This document shows, in pieces, positions 8,861-16,029 of a stretch of DNA of 42,294 bases. Positions within the stretch are counted from its first letter, which is position 1. The number at the start of each line of letters is the position of its first letter. Position numbers and translations under genes: made by a program. Below the pieces are notes generated by a model, which saw only the letters and a program-made list of their open reading frames with translations, was not told where the DNA came from and ran no database searches. The DNA is from FEN-1297 sp046704255 (lineage in GTDB: Bacteria > Bacteroidota > Ignavibacteria > Ignavibacteriales > Ignavibacteriaceae), in the NCBI GenBank assembly GCA_046704255.1, contig JBJKSH010000046.1, positions 1 through 42,294 on the forward strand. The letters are read 5' to 3'.

Positions 8861-10441
8861 TTAATTTAACATAAACTCTTTTCCAGGCGGGCGTAATGCA
8901 TTGTACATTTCTTTAAGCCGGCTAAACGCAAATTGACTTCCTCTTTGTGCAGCAAACCTGTAATACTTTGCGGCCTTCGCATTACTTTTTTCTACCCCGA
9001 TTCCATTTTGATAGCAGTAAGCTAAGGTAGCTTGTGCAAGCACCGAACCGTTTGCCATTGCGGTATCAATTTCTGTTAAAGTAGATTTAAGGTTGGTATT
9101 GTCCAGATAACCGTATATCCCTGCAATAGCAATTCTTAGTTTGGCTTCGCTGCTTCCAAGTATTTCGGCTTTACGCCAAAGAGTAATTGCGTGCGGCCTG
9201 CTTTGCTTTACAAACTTTCCGGTATAATAATCCAAACCTAATTCATTTACTGCAGGAATGTAATTTAATGCTGCCGATTTCTTTAATAAATTTATTGCGT
9301 CTGCCTCAACAAGCTGGTTATAGAACCCGATAGTATATAAACCGTACCAAACAAACATTGCCTTTGCATTGTTAGCATCCGCTAAATTTTTTAGCTCACC
9401 GAAAAAGTTTTCCGTATGCAACATTTTCCATAAAAGAGCCGGCGCACGGGGAGAATCCAGTTTAGCTGCTCTTATATAAAAAACCGCAGCCTGCAGAATA
9501 TCTTTACGTACATGTACCCCCATTTCATAAAACTTTCCAAGCAAAGTAAGTGCCTCGGGGCTGCCTTCTTCCGCAAACTTAATTAAAGTGTTAAACCCTG
9601 CAGAATCCAGAGTAACGGATGTATCATTATTCATTGTTAAGTTTAAAGCAGTGGCAAGCTTTTCATTTCCCTGGTGAAGAATATCTTCAACTAAAATTTT
9701 ATTTGATATTTCCGAGACCGTATCATTAACGGTATTAAAATCTATAAATACCAAACCGTTGGCAGAAGATAATGTATTGCCGGTTGTATTGTTTGATTTA
9801 TTATTTACAATTTTGCCGCTGTTTGAATTTTGCGGAGCTGTTACTGTTGTATCTGCCTTTGTAAAAGATACATTTTTTCTTAATTGATTTAAAGTTTCCT
9901 TTGCAGGTTTAAAACCCTCCAGGGCAGATTTTTTAATCCATCTAAAAGCTTCGCTCCAATTTCTCTTAATCAAAAGATTATCGATGTAACTTAAACCAAC
10001 AATATATTCAGCCTGCGGCATGTCGTTCTTTGCTGCAATTAAAAAATAATCGTATGCCTTAAAAGGATTCCATTTTACTCCCCAGCCGTTGTTTAACATT
10101 ACGCCGTAATTATAACATGCACCGGGCAGTTTCTGTTCCGCAGCTTTATGTATCCAATATGCGGCCTTAACAGTATCAGCCGGAAATCCACTGCCCAGGA
10201 TATATCTAATGCCCAGTTCATGCTGGGCAAGTGCATTGCCTGCGTTGGCTTCTTTAAGCAGATTGAAATGCTCCCAAAGCTCATAAGCAAGGTCCGGCCG
10301 GTACAATGTAAATGCCTGTTGTTCAGGTTTATTCTTTTTGAATGCTAAACTGGAAGTAGTATCCTGGGCTAACAGCTCCGGGAAAAAACCGGCTAGTATT
10401 ACCGTAATTAAAATTACAATATTATATTTGTTGATTTTCAG
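8861..10441 (-). CDS. Exported Sel1-repeat (TPR-like) protein; start probably a CTG at 10441
   Basis: A protein of about 526 residues made of Sel1-like repeats. At least six are readable, for example AQHELGIRYILGSGF, CYNYGVMLNNGWG, LTLLGKFYEMGVHV, VNELGLDYYTGKFV and ATLAYCYQNGIGVEKS, split by a Ser/Asn-rich linker near the middle. The first conventional start is a TTG at 10306, which would give 481 residues. The frame continues upstream for 45 more codons without a stop and encodes a clear signal peptide (KINKYNIVILITVILAGFF, then ELLAQ). The only NTG codon ahead of it is CTG at 10441-10439, just inside a TAA stop, so initiation is likely at that CTG or another non-ATG codon, or an ATG has been lost. 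A -7-like TACCTTTG (10485-10478, minus strand) sits 36 nt upstream and supports this start. Known: Sel1 repeats mediate protein-protein contacts. Function unknown. Confidence 0.8.
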   Translation of the reverse strand: MKINKYNIVILITVILAGFFPELLAQDTTSSLAFKKNKPEQQAFTLYRPDLAYELWEHFNLLKEANAGNALAQHELGIRYILGSGFPADTVKAAYWIHKAAEQKLPGACYNYGVMLNNGWGVKWNPFKAYDYFLIAAKNDMPQAEYIVGLSYIDNLLIKRNWSEAFRWIKKSALEGFKPAKETLNQLRKNVSFTKADTTVTAPQNSNSGKIVNNKSNNTTGNTLSSANGLVFIDFNTVNDTVSEISNKILVEDILHQGNEKLATALNLTMNNDTSVTLDSAGFNTLIKFAEEGSPEALTLLGKFYEMGVHVRKDILQAAVFYIRAAKLDSPRAPALLWKMLHTENFFGELKNLADANNAKAMFVWYGLYTIGFYNQLVEADAINLLKKSAALNYIPAVNELGLDYYTGKFVKQSRPHAITLWRKAEILGSSEAKLRIAIAGIYGYLDNTNLKSTLTEIDTAMANGSVLAQATLAYCYQNGIGVEKSNAKAAKYYRFAAQRGSQFAFSRLKEMYNALRPPGKEFMLN

Positions 10442-10815
10442 AAATTATCTCGCTTAAATTTTAAATAACTGTTTTTTCAAAGGTACTTACTTGAGTTTTG
10501 CATTTATAGCCTAACTTCTTCTCCCCCTCTCCTTACTGATGAACGAAGGAAGGGAGGTAGGGTTACAGATAGATTAACTGCCGTAACTTAATAAATCAAA
10601 TAACAACTTTATCCAGTTGCAACCAAACCGGAACAGATTAGACTTAATAAACTCACGCCCGGTTTAATATTAGTTCAACTGGAAAAGAATTTTTCCGTTT
10701 ATCATGCAAATTTAATTTATTTTACCTTTATTTAACCATACAAAAAAAATTATATAAGTTTACGTACCGACATCCTTAAGTTATTTTGCCAAAACATAAG
10801 GAGTTTACTAAAATT
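10442..10815. other. Divergent intergenic region with nested inverted repeats
   Basis: This spacer lies between the Sel1 gene and the phosphatase gene. It contains a CCCCTCTCCTTACTG...GAAGGAAGGGAGG segment (10512-10557) resembling the hairpin-rich spacer at 5760-5930. It also holds a nested inverted repeat: CCAGTTG (10613-10619) with CAACTGG (10676-10682), and inside it AAACCGG (10625-10631) with CCGGTTT (10659-10665). TAAGTTTA at 10755-10762 with TTA 20 nt upstream may be a weak promoter for the phosphatase. No ORF is supported. Confidence 0.45.
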
Positions 10816-13287
10816 ATGAAAAAAAGCTTTACAATAATAATACTGGTAATAAGCTTTGTCGTTTTATCTGTTATTTATTTTACATTTTATAAAGATGTTA
10901 ATTTAACAGGCGGATTAAAAGTTAAGCCGGATAATAATGAAATTAAAGCAAAGGCTGAAAAACTTATAAACGAATTAAACATACCCGTTAAGAAACTTGC
11001 TATTTTTTATACACAACTGGAAGCTAACAATGCTTTAATTCGCCAGGCACTGCAAACATACGGCAGTAAGAAGGGTAACGAATTGCTTAGGAATTACCTG
11101 CCCGGTTATTTTTGGAAAGTAGTCTGGGTTCCTTCGAATCAATTAAATTTTAGTATAGGCAGCGGTTCTGAAAATAACAGGGAATTGAGTAATCCTCAAA
11201 TTGAAGTCCATTACAACAGCCACGGAAAACTGTTGGAGCTGAAACGATCTTTAAATGATTCAACGGAATTACCGTCGGTTTCCCCGTTAAAAAGAAAAGA
11301 AATGATTACAAAATTTCTATCCCAAATAGGTTCGGTTATTCATCAATCCGCTAATGCAGGTGATAAGGACACTGTAGGAGGGATTAACTTTTCTTTTATT
11401 GCAAATTTAAAGGATACGTTAAATTTTATTTCGGTCAAAAAAAATGAACTGATGCACAGAACGGACTTACAATATTTATGGCAGGGTAAGTCTTCTTTAT
11501 TAAAAGATAAAATAAATATGGAGTTGACCCTATCCGGTAACAGCATTTCTCAATTTAAATTAAAATATGAAGTACCTAAAAATTTTTCCGAAGATAATGC
11601 CAGTGTATTTCAAACTTCTATAACTATTGTTTTTTATATTATAATGATTATTCTAATCGGGATAATTGCTTATAAAAAAATTAAAGCATACGAAATAGGG
11701 TTTAGACTCGCATTTATCCTAACTGTTCTGATATCAATAACTTTTGGGTTTAATATTTTCAATACTTTTAACGAGCCTATTGGCTGGGCTATTTTATTGC
11801 CGCTGGGATTCGGAATATTGTTTTACGGCGGTGCGTTTTTTATTACATGGGCTGTAAGTGAAACAATAACGAGGGAAGTCCGGAAGGAAAAATTCCTTTC
11901 AATTGATTTGTTGACAAAAGGCTCAATTAATCATTCAAAAGTAGGAACGGCAATATTTAACGGAATTACTGCCGGGTTTTTACTTACTGTAATCTGGCTG
12001 ATTCTTCTTTTTATAATGCAATCATTTACCAACCTTTGGAATGTTTCTTACAATTCACTAATTCTTTCCGATCTAAACGCTTCCAACCCGGCGTTGCAGA
12101 TTCTTTTTAAAACAATTCCCGCTTCTTTCTTTTTATGTGCAGTCTTCTTTAATTTATCGTTTACGGGCCTCGGTAAAAAATTCAACTCTTTTACATTTCT
12201 ATTAATAATTACAGGAATTTTCTGGGGGCTTACAAATACTAACGGTATCCGCCCATTGTATCTGGGAATTTTAATAGAAACTTTTATTGGCATTGCCCTT
12301 GTTTGGATTTATAACAAATATGATTTTCTAACAACCGTAATTGCATTAATTTCCTACCAAACTGTTTTAAAAGGGTTATCATTTTTTACAACCGGTAATA
12401 TTACTTATATAAATTCAGGTTATTTTTTAATAGGAATTCTTGTGCTGATGTTGGTATGGGCCTCTTATGCTATGCTTACCAAAGATAGGAATGAGGAACT
12501 CGATAAATTAACTCCTGCTTTTGTAGAAAACATAACGGAAAGGCAAAGGCTTCAGCGTGAGCTGGAAATTGCCAGGGATGTGCAGAAAAGTTTTCTCCCC
12601 CACAATGACCCCGAATTCCCGGGCATGGAAATAGTTTCTAAATGCCTGCCCGCATTAGAAGTCGGCGGAGATTATTATGACTTTATTATCCTCGATGAAA
12701 ACCGAATAGGAATTATTATCGGAGATGTATCCGGCAAAGGTACCCAGGCTGCTTTTTATATGACATTGACCAAGGGCTTTTTAAAAGCTCTCGCAAATAA
12801 ATATGATTCGCCTTCCGAATTTTTAATTGAGATGAATACGCTTTTTTATGAAAATGTTGAGCGAGGTACTTTTATTAGCATGATTTACGGAATCTTTAAT
12901 ACATTGGAAAAAACATTAACTCTTGCCAGAGCAGGCCACAATCCCGTACTCGTAAAAAAATCCACTGTGGGAAATATTGATGTATTAAATCCTACAGGCA
13001 TGGCCTTAGGTCTGGAAAAGGGGAGTGTATTTAAACAAACGATTAAAGAGGTAGAAATATCAATCGAGCCCGGAGACATTTTCGTCTTTTACACCGACGG
13101 CTTTACGGAAGCCATGAATAAAAAGAAAGAAGAATACGGCGAAGAAAATTTAATTAACTCTATTCAGCAAAACGGAAATTTAAGTGCAAATGAATTATGC
13201 CAAAAAATATGCACGGATATAAATTCCTTCACAAAAAAGGCGCAGCAGCATGATGATATGACTATGGTGGTTGTTAAAGTGAAATAA
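10816..13287 (+). CDS. Membrane-anchored PP2C/SpoIIE-type (RsbU-like) serine/threonine phosphatase
   Basis: This signalling phosphatase would dephosphorylate an anti-anti-sigma-factor-like partner at the inner membrane. One N-terminal membrane anchor (FTIIILVISFVVLSVIYF) is followed by about 250 residues of presumed periplasmic sensor, then roughly nine hydrophobic helices (about 265-560). A short linker (NITERQRLQRELEIARDVQ) leads into the SpoIIE/PP2C catalytic domain. Metal-binding and signature motifs are intact: VGGDYYDF, IIGDVSGKGTQAAF, RAGHNP, PGDIFVFYTDGFTEA and HDDMTMVVV. An in-frame TTG at 10786 would add ten residues, but ATG 10816 gives a better signal anchor, with AAGGAG at 10798-10803 somewhat distant (12 nt). 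No anti-sigma partner genes are adjacent. A decayed copy of the catalytic domain lies about 700 nt downstream. Confidence 0.92.
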   Translation: MKKSFTIIILVISFVVLSVIYFTFYKDVNLTGGLKVKPDNNEIKAKAEKLINELNIPVKKLAIFYTQLEANNALIRQALQTYGSKKGNELLRNYLPGYFWKVVWVPSNQLNFSIGSGSENNRELSNPQIEVHYNSHGKLLELKRSLNDSTELPSVSPLKRKEMITKFLSQIGSVIHQSANAGDKDTVGGINFSFIANLKDTLNFISVKKNELMHRTDLQYLWQGKSSLLKDKINMELTLSGNSISQFKLKYEVPKNFSEDNASVFQTSITIVFYIIMIILIGIIAYKKIKAYEIGFRLAFILTVLISITFGFNIFNTFNEPIGWAILLPLGFGILFYGGAFFITWAVSETITREVRKEKFLSIDLLTKGSINHSKVGTAIFNGITAGFLLTVIWLILLFIMQSFTNLWNVSYNSLILSDLNASNPALQILFKTIPASFFLCAVFFNLSFTGLGKKFNSFTFLLIITGIFWGLTNTNGIRPLYLGILIETFIGIALVWIYNKYDFLTTVIALISYQTVLKGLSFFTTGNITYINSGYFLIGILVLMLVWASYAMLTKDRNEELDKLTPAFVENITERQRLQRELEIARDVQKSFLPHNDPEFPGMEIVSKCLPALEVGGDYYDFIILDENRIGIIIGDVSGKGTQAAFYMTLTKGFLKALANKYDSPSEFLIEMNTLFYENVERGTFISMIYGIFNTLEKTLTLARAGHNPVLVKKSTVGNIDVLNPTGMALGLEKGSVFKQTIKEVEISIEPGDIFVFYTDGFTEAMNKKKEEYGEENLINSIQQNGNLSANELCQKICTDINSFTKKAQQHDDMTMVVVKVK

Positions 13288-13384
13288 TATTCTAATAAGT
13301 TTATTATTATTATTATGGATTAATTCTTTGTAAATATTATAAAATTTATCCGGTATGTTTGTGGCATTATCATTTTTGGCCGGA

Positions 13385-13397
13385 GCGGGTTACCCGC
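13385..13397. terminator. GC-rich hairpin after the phosphatase gene
   Basis: GCGGGT-T-ACCCGC forms a six-pair stem about 100 nt after the phosphatase stop and is followed by GAGTTTTG. It may be a weak terminator, but the T run is short and the loop is a single base. An (ATT)n run lies at about 13302-13316. Confidence 0.25.
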
Positions 13398-13436
13398 GAG
13401 TTTTGTCGATAATCAACAATAGAATGAGAAATTGAA

Positions 13437-13733
13437 ATGATTCAAATTGATGATGAAGAAATGATAAATTTAATCAGAAATGGTGAAGAAAAATTTTCTT
13501 ATCAAATTGAACCTAATATAATTTCTAAGCTTCAACTTTTTTTAACCTGTCAAATAACAAAAGGCATAGAAGTTTTTGGAATTGGACCAAATGAAATAAG
13601 AGCTTTAGGGTTTTTATTTGAATATAATAAAGAGATAAATTATGCAATAAGAAATCATTATAGAGTTTTTGTAAAAAAAGAGGGCAGTTATTTTAGTCAT
13701 GGTAATTGGATTCTAGAGTTTATTAAAAACTAA
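13437..13733 (+). CDS. Hypothetical small protein, 98 residues
   Basis: I do not recognise this gene. It encodes a soluble, mildly acidic, mixed alpha/beta protein (IQIDDEEMINLIRNGEEK, IEVFGIGPNEIRALGFLFEY, HYRVFVKKEG) with no signal peptide or membrane segment. It is more AT-rich than its neighbours (many AAA, AAT and ATA codons) and lies between an intact phosphatase gene and a region of gene remnants, so late acquisition is plausible but unproven. There is no clear Shine-Dalgarno upstream (GAGAAATTGAA). The single-domain size and isolation would fit an immunity or accessory protein, but nothing in the sequence shows that. Confidence 0.55.
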   Translation: MIQIDDEEMINLIRNGEEKFSYQIEPNIISKLQLFLTCQITKGIEVFGIGPNEIRALGFLFEYNKEINYAIRNHYRVFVKKEGSYFSHGNWILEFIKN

Positions 13734-13734
13734 G

Positions 13735-13849
13735 AGAGCAATATAACCAGGCGCATCAAGCCTTTCCTTACCCGGCAATTTAGAAATATTATAGTTGGTC
13801 GTTCCTTAACAGCGGCAAGCTGTTCCTGCATTTGTTTAACGTAATCTTG
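13735..13849 (-). pseudogene. Possible frameshifted coding remnant, unknown product
   Basis: Read on the minus strand, 13849-13790 gives QDYVKQMQEQLAAVKERPTI. After a one-frame shift, 13788-13736 gives ISKLPGKERLDAPGYIAL. Both halves look like ordinary soluble protein and join naturally across the shift, while upstream the frames hit stops. I do not recognise the parent protein. Short open stretches of this length can occur by chance, so this is tentative. Confidence 0.3.
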
Positions 13850-13950
13850 CTATGAAAATAATTTTTAATTTTTAATTGTTCATTTTTAATTAGCATTACT
13901 GTTCCCGTCTTCGTCATTCAAAACGCCTGATAAACCGGACTGCGGTTTAG

Positions 13951-14195
13951 GTGCTGCATCGTTATATTACCTTAACTAAAGGGTTTTTAAAAGCACCTGC
14001 AAATAAATATGATTCTCCTTCCGACTTATTATGTGAATGAATACGATAAGAAAGTTTAATTAACTCAATTCAGCAAAACTGAAATTGAGCGCGAAAGAAT
14101 TATATGATAAAATATTATTGGATATAAATACTTTTACTAAAAAGGCACAGCAGTAAGCCAACATGACTATGGTTTCAGCTAAAATTAAGGGTTAA
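13951..14195 (+). pseudogene. Decayed, internally deleted copy of SpoIIE/PP2C phosphatase C-terminus
   Basis: Segment 13966-14045 matches 12760-12840 of the intact phosphatase gene at about 80% of positions and still spells TLTKGFLKA-x-ANKYDSPS, ending at the same GAATACG. The next bases jump to the equivalent of about 13147 and run to the stop: LINSIQQN, SAKELYDKILLDINTFTKKAQQ, then MTMV. About 300 nt of the middle of the domain are missing. There are also single-base indels and in-frame stops, including CAG-TAA where the intact gene has CAG-CAT. Differences are mainly at third codon positions, which suggests the copy diverged while still functional and was then inactivated. The start at 13951 is approximate (GCTGCATCGTTATAT against GCTGCTTTTTATATG). 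Confidence 0.85.
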
Positions 14196-14241
14196 AATTT
14201 ATTTCACATCACAGCATACCCATTCCTTACTACCGGTTAAG

Positions 14242-14272
14242 TTGAATTCATAAACCAAAACGGCTAAGTTTA
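14242..14272 (+). promoter_or_regulatory. Probable promoter of citrate synthase (TTG-N20-TAAGTTTA)
   Basis: TTG at 14242-14244 and TAAGTTTA at 14265-14272 are separated by exactly 20 nt. They match the Bacteroidetes-type -33/-7 pattern TTG...TAnnTTTG except for the last base. The gene starts 56 nt further on. Confidence 0.45.
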
Positions 14273-14328
14273 AATATTTGATTGTTGTATGAAATATTTT
14301 CTGTTCACGTTATTGTAAAGGATTACTA

Positions 14329-15600
14329 ATGCAAAATATTCTTGATAAGCTCTCTAAAAATATTGCAATATGGAGAGATGAAGCAAAGGGCATTGTTAAA
14401 GAAAAAGGTAATAAAACTTTATCCGAAGTTTCTATTGCACAGGCTTACGGCGGTATGAGAGGTGTGCGTTCTTTAATTTGCGATACTTCCAGGGTACCTG
14501 CAGACCAGGGATTAATTATTAGAGGAATTCCTTTAAATAATTTAAACGATAAAACTCCTGAAGAAATTTATTACTTACTGTTAACAGGTGAATTACCTTC
14601 TAAGGAAGAAATAATTGAATTTTCTTCCGAAATAAAAAAGAGAAAACTTGTACCCGGATATGTTTGGGATGTATTAAAAGCTATGCCAAAGGGATCTCAT
14701 CCTATGGCAATGCTTGGAACTGCAATTCTCGTTATGCAGAAAGAATCCGTATTTAGTGCCGAATATGCCAAAGGTATGAAGAAGGAAGATTACTGGAAAT
14801 TTACCCTGGAAGATGCACTAAATATAGTTGCAAAAATTCCTGCTGTTGCAGCAGGGGTTTACCGCATTAAATTTAATAAAGGAAATATTATTCAACCGGA
14901 TCCTGATATGGATTGGACAGGCGACTATGTGCATATGCTTGGTATAAATTCCAAGGGAAAAGAATTTAACGATCTGATGCGGTTATACCTTGTAGCTCAC
15001 TGCGACCACGAAGGCGGCAACGTTAGTGCTTTAACTACACAGACAATTAATTCCGCTTTGTCGGATCTTTACTATTCTTTACCCGGCGGATTTAACGGGC
15101 TTGCTGGCCCGTTGCACGGCCTGGCAAACCAGGAGAGCTTAAAATGGATTTTAGAAATAATTAATAAATACGGTGGAGCTCCTACACATGAGCATATAAA
15201 AGAAATTACATGGGACACTTTGAATGCCGGTAAAGTTATACCCGGCTACGGCCACGCAGTGTTAAGAGTAACCGACCCCCGGTTTGAAGTATTTCTGAAT
15301 TTCGGCAAAAAACACTTCCCGGATGATCCTATCTTTTTAACAGTTGCAAGAATTTTTGAAGTTGTACCGGAAGAATTAAAAAAAGTAGAAAAAATTAAAA
15401 ACCCCTGGCCTAATGTTGATGCTGCATCCGGTTCAATGCTTTATTATTACGGGCTTAAAGAATTTTCTTATTATACTGTTGTATTTGCTGTTTCCAGAAG
15501 CTTAGGATTAACTGCTCAAGCTGTTATTAACAGAGCTATGCTTAATCCGATAATCAGGCCGAAATCTATAACTACAAAGTATTTGCAAGAGCTAAAATAA
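14329..15600 (+). CDS. gltA: Citrate (Si)-synthase, eukaryotic/mitochondrial-like type
   Basis: Condenses acetyl-CoA and oxaloacetate to citrate at the entry of the TCA cycle, in the cytoplasm. The 423-residue protein carries the full catalytic triad: H263 (PLHGLANQE), H309 (IPGYGHAVLR) and D364 (NVDAAS). All three are offset by 11 from the classical pig-heart numbering 274/320/375. A further oxaloacetate ligand region is AHCDHEGGNVSA around H224. The sequence resembles the mitochondrial type more than the allosteric hexameric E. coli type, since it lacks the N-terminal NADH-binding domain. It is flanked by non-coding DNA on both sides and seems monocistronic, with a probable promoter at 14242-14272. 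The start ATG is preceded by AAAGGATTACTA, a reasonable ribosome binding site. Confidence 0.95.
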   Translation: MQNILDKLSKNIAIWRDEAKGIVKEKGNKTLSEVSIAQAYGGMRGVRSLICDTSRVPADQGLIIRGIPLNNLNDKTPEEIYYLLLTGELPSKEEIIEFSSEIKKRKLVPGYVWDVLKAMPKGSHPMAMLGTAILVMQKESVFSAEYAKGMKKEDYWKFTLEDALNIVAKIPAVAAGVYRIKFNKGNIIQPDPDMDWTGDYVHMLGINSKGKEFNDLMRLYLVAHCDHEGGNVSALTTQTINSALSDLYYSLPGGFNGLAGPLHGLANQESLKWILEIINKYGGAPTHEHIKEITWDTLNAGKVIPGYGHAVLRVTDPRFEVFLNFGKKHFPDDPIFLTVARIFEVVPEELKKVEKIKNPWPNVDAASGSMLYYYGLKEFSYYTVVFAVSRSLGLTAQAVINRAMLNPIIRPKSITTKYLQELK

Positions 15601-15741
15601 TAAGCAAAAAAATAATGATATGATAAAACCTGACAGATTAAACAATTAACGGCAGAATTATTTAATCATAGCAATGATCTATAATTATGGGGAGGAGAGT
15701 TTTTTACTAATTTTTTTCTAACGCAGTTTAATTCGTCTTCG

Positions 15742-15840
15742 CGTCCGCTTCGTCGGACGAAAAGGTAGAGTATAACCGGCCTGCCGGACGTGCAGATTCC
15801 CCACTGCTTATGGCGGAATAAGATTCGGGGCTTGCCCCGA
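15742..15840. repeat. Cluster of three GC-rich hairpins (REP-like)
   Basis: CGTCCG-CTTCGT-CGGACG (15742-15759), CCGGC-CT-GCCGG (15776-15787) and TCGGGGC-TT-GCCCCGA (15825-15840) occur within 100 nt. Local base composition is far more GC-rich than the surroundings. No T run follows, so this looks like a palindromic intergenic repeat unit rather than a terminator. Confidence 0.6.
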
Positions 15841-15979
15841 GGTTCATACTATTGATTTTTCAAAAGCCATTTATTCCCGGTAGCCTGCCTTAGGTATCGA
15901 CTTCAATATCATTTTAACGTAAACCCGTAAGTAATATTAAAAAAAAATTTTAGAATTGTACTTTTTTCACTTACTTAAA

Positions 15980-16010
15980 TTGAAATTAGCATCTTTAAAT
16001 TCTATATTTG
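15980..16010 (+). promoter_or_regulatory. Promoter of pyrG (TTG-N20-TATATTTG)
   Basis: TTG at 15980-15982 and TATATTTG at 16003-16010 are separated by exactly 20 nt, a full match to the Bacteroidetes-type consensus TTG-N19-21-TAnnTTTG. Transcription would begin about seven bases later, giving a leader of roughly 12-15 nt before the ATG at 16030. Confidence 0.65.
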
Positions 16011-16029
16011 GAAAACAAAAACAGAAAGT

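Larger units (their letters stand above)
13734..14328. other. Gene-remnant region between the 98-residue gene and citrate synthase
   Basis: There is no intact gene over nearly 600 nt. The region holds a possible minus-strand coding remnant (13735-13849), a low-complexity TTTTTAATTTTTAATTG stretch (about 13862-13892), a small hairpin AAACCG-GACTG-CGGTTT (13932-13948), a decayed phosphatase copy (13951-14195) and a probable promoter for the citrate synthase gene (14242-14272). Confidence 0.6.
15601..16029. other. Intergenic region with hairpin cluster and pyrG promoter
   Basis: This 429-nt spacer has no supportable ORF. It holds three GC-rich hairpins in 15742-15840 (separate entry) and a well-formed promoter at 15980-16010. 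GGGGAGGAGAGTTTTTT at about 15689-15705 is purine-rich but not followed by a gene. Confidence 0.55.

Noticed and set aside
10786..10815. TTG at 10786 as start of the phosphatase.
   Set aside because: ATG 10816 places the membrane anchor right at the N-terminus and has AAGGAG upstream; the extra ten residues look like untranslated leader.
15601..16029. Possible tRNA or other structured non-coding RNA between gltA and pyrG.
   Set aside because: The hairpins do not fit a cloverleaf and there is no TTC-loop-like sequence; better described as a palindromic repeat cluster.
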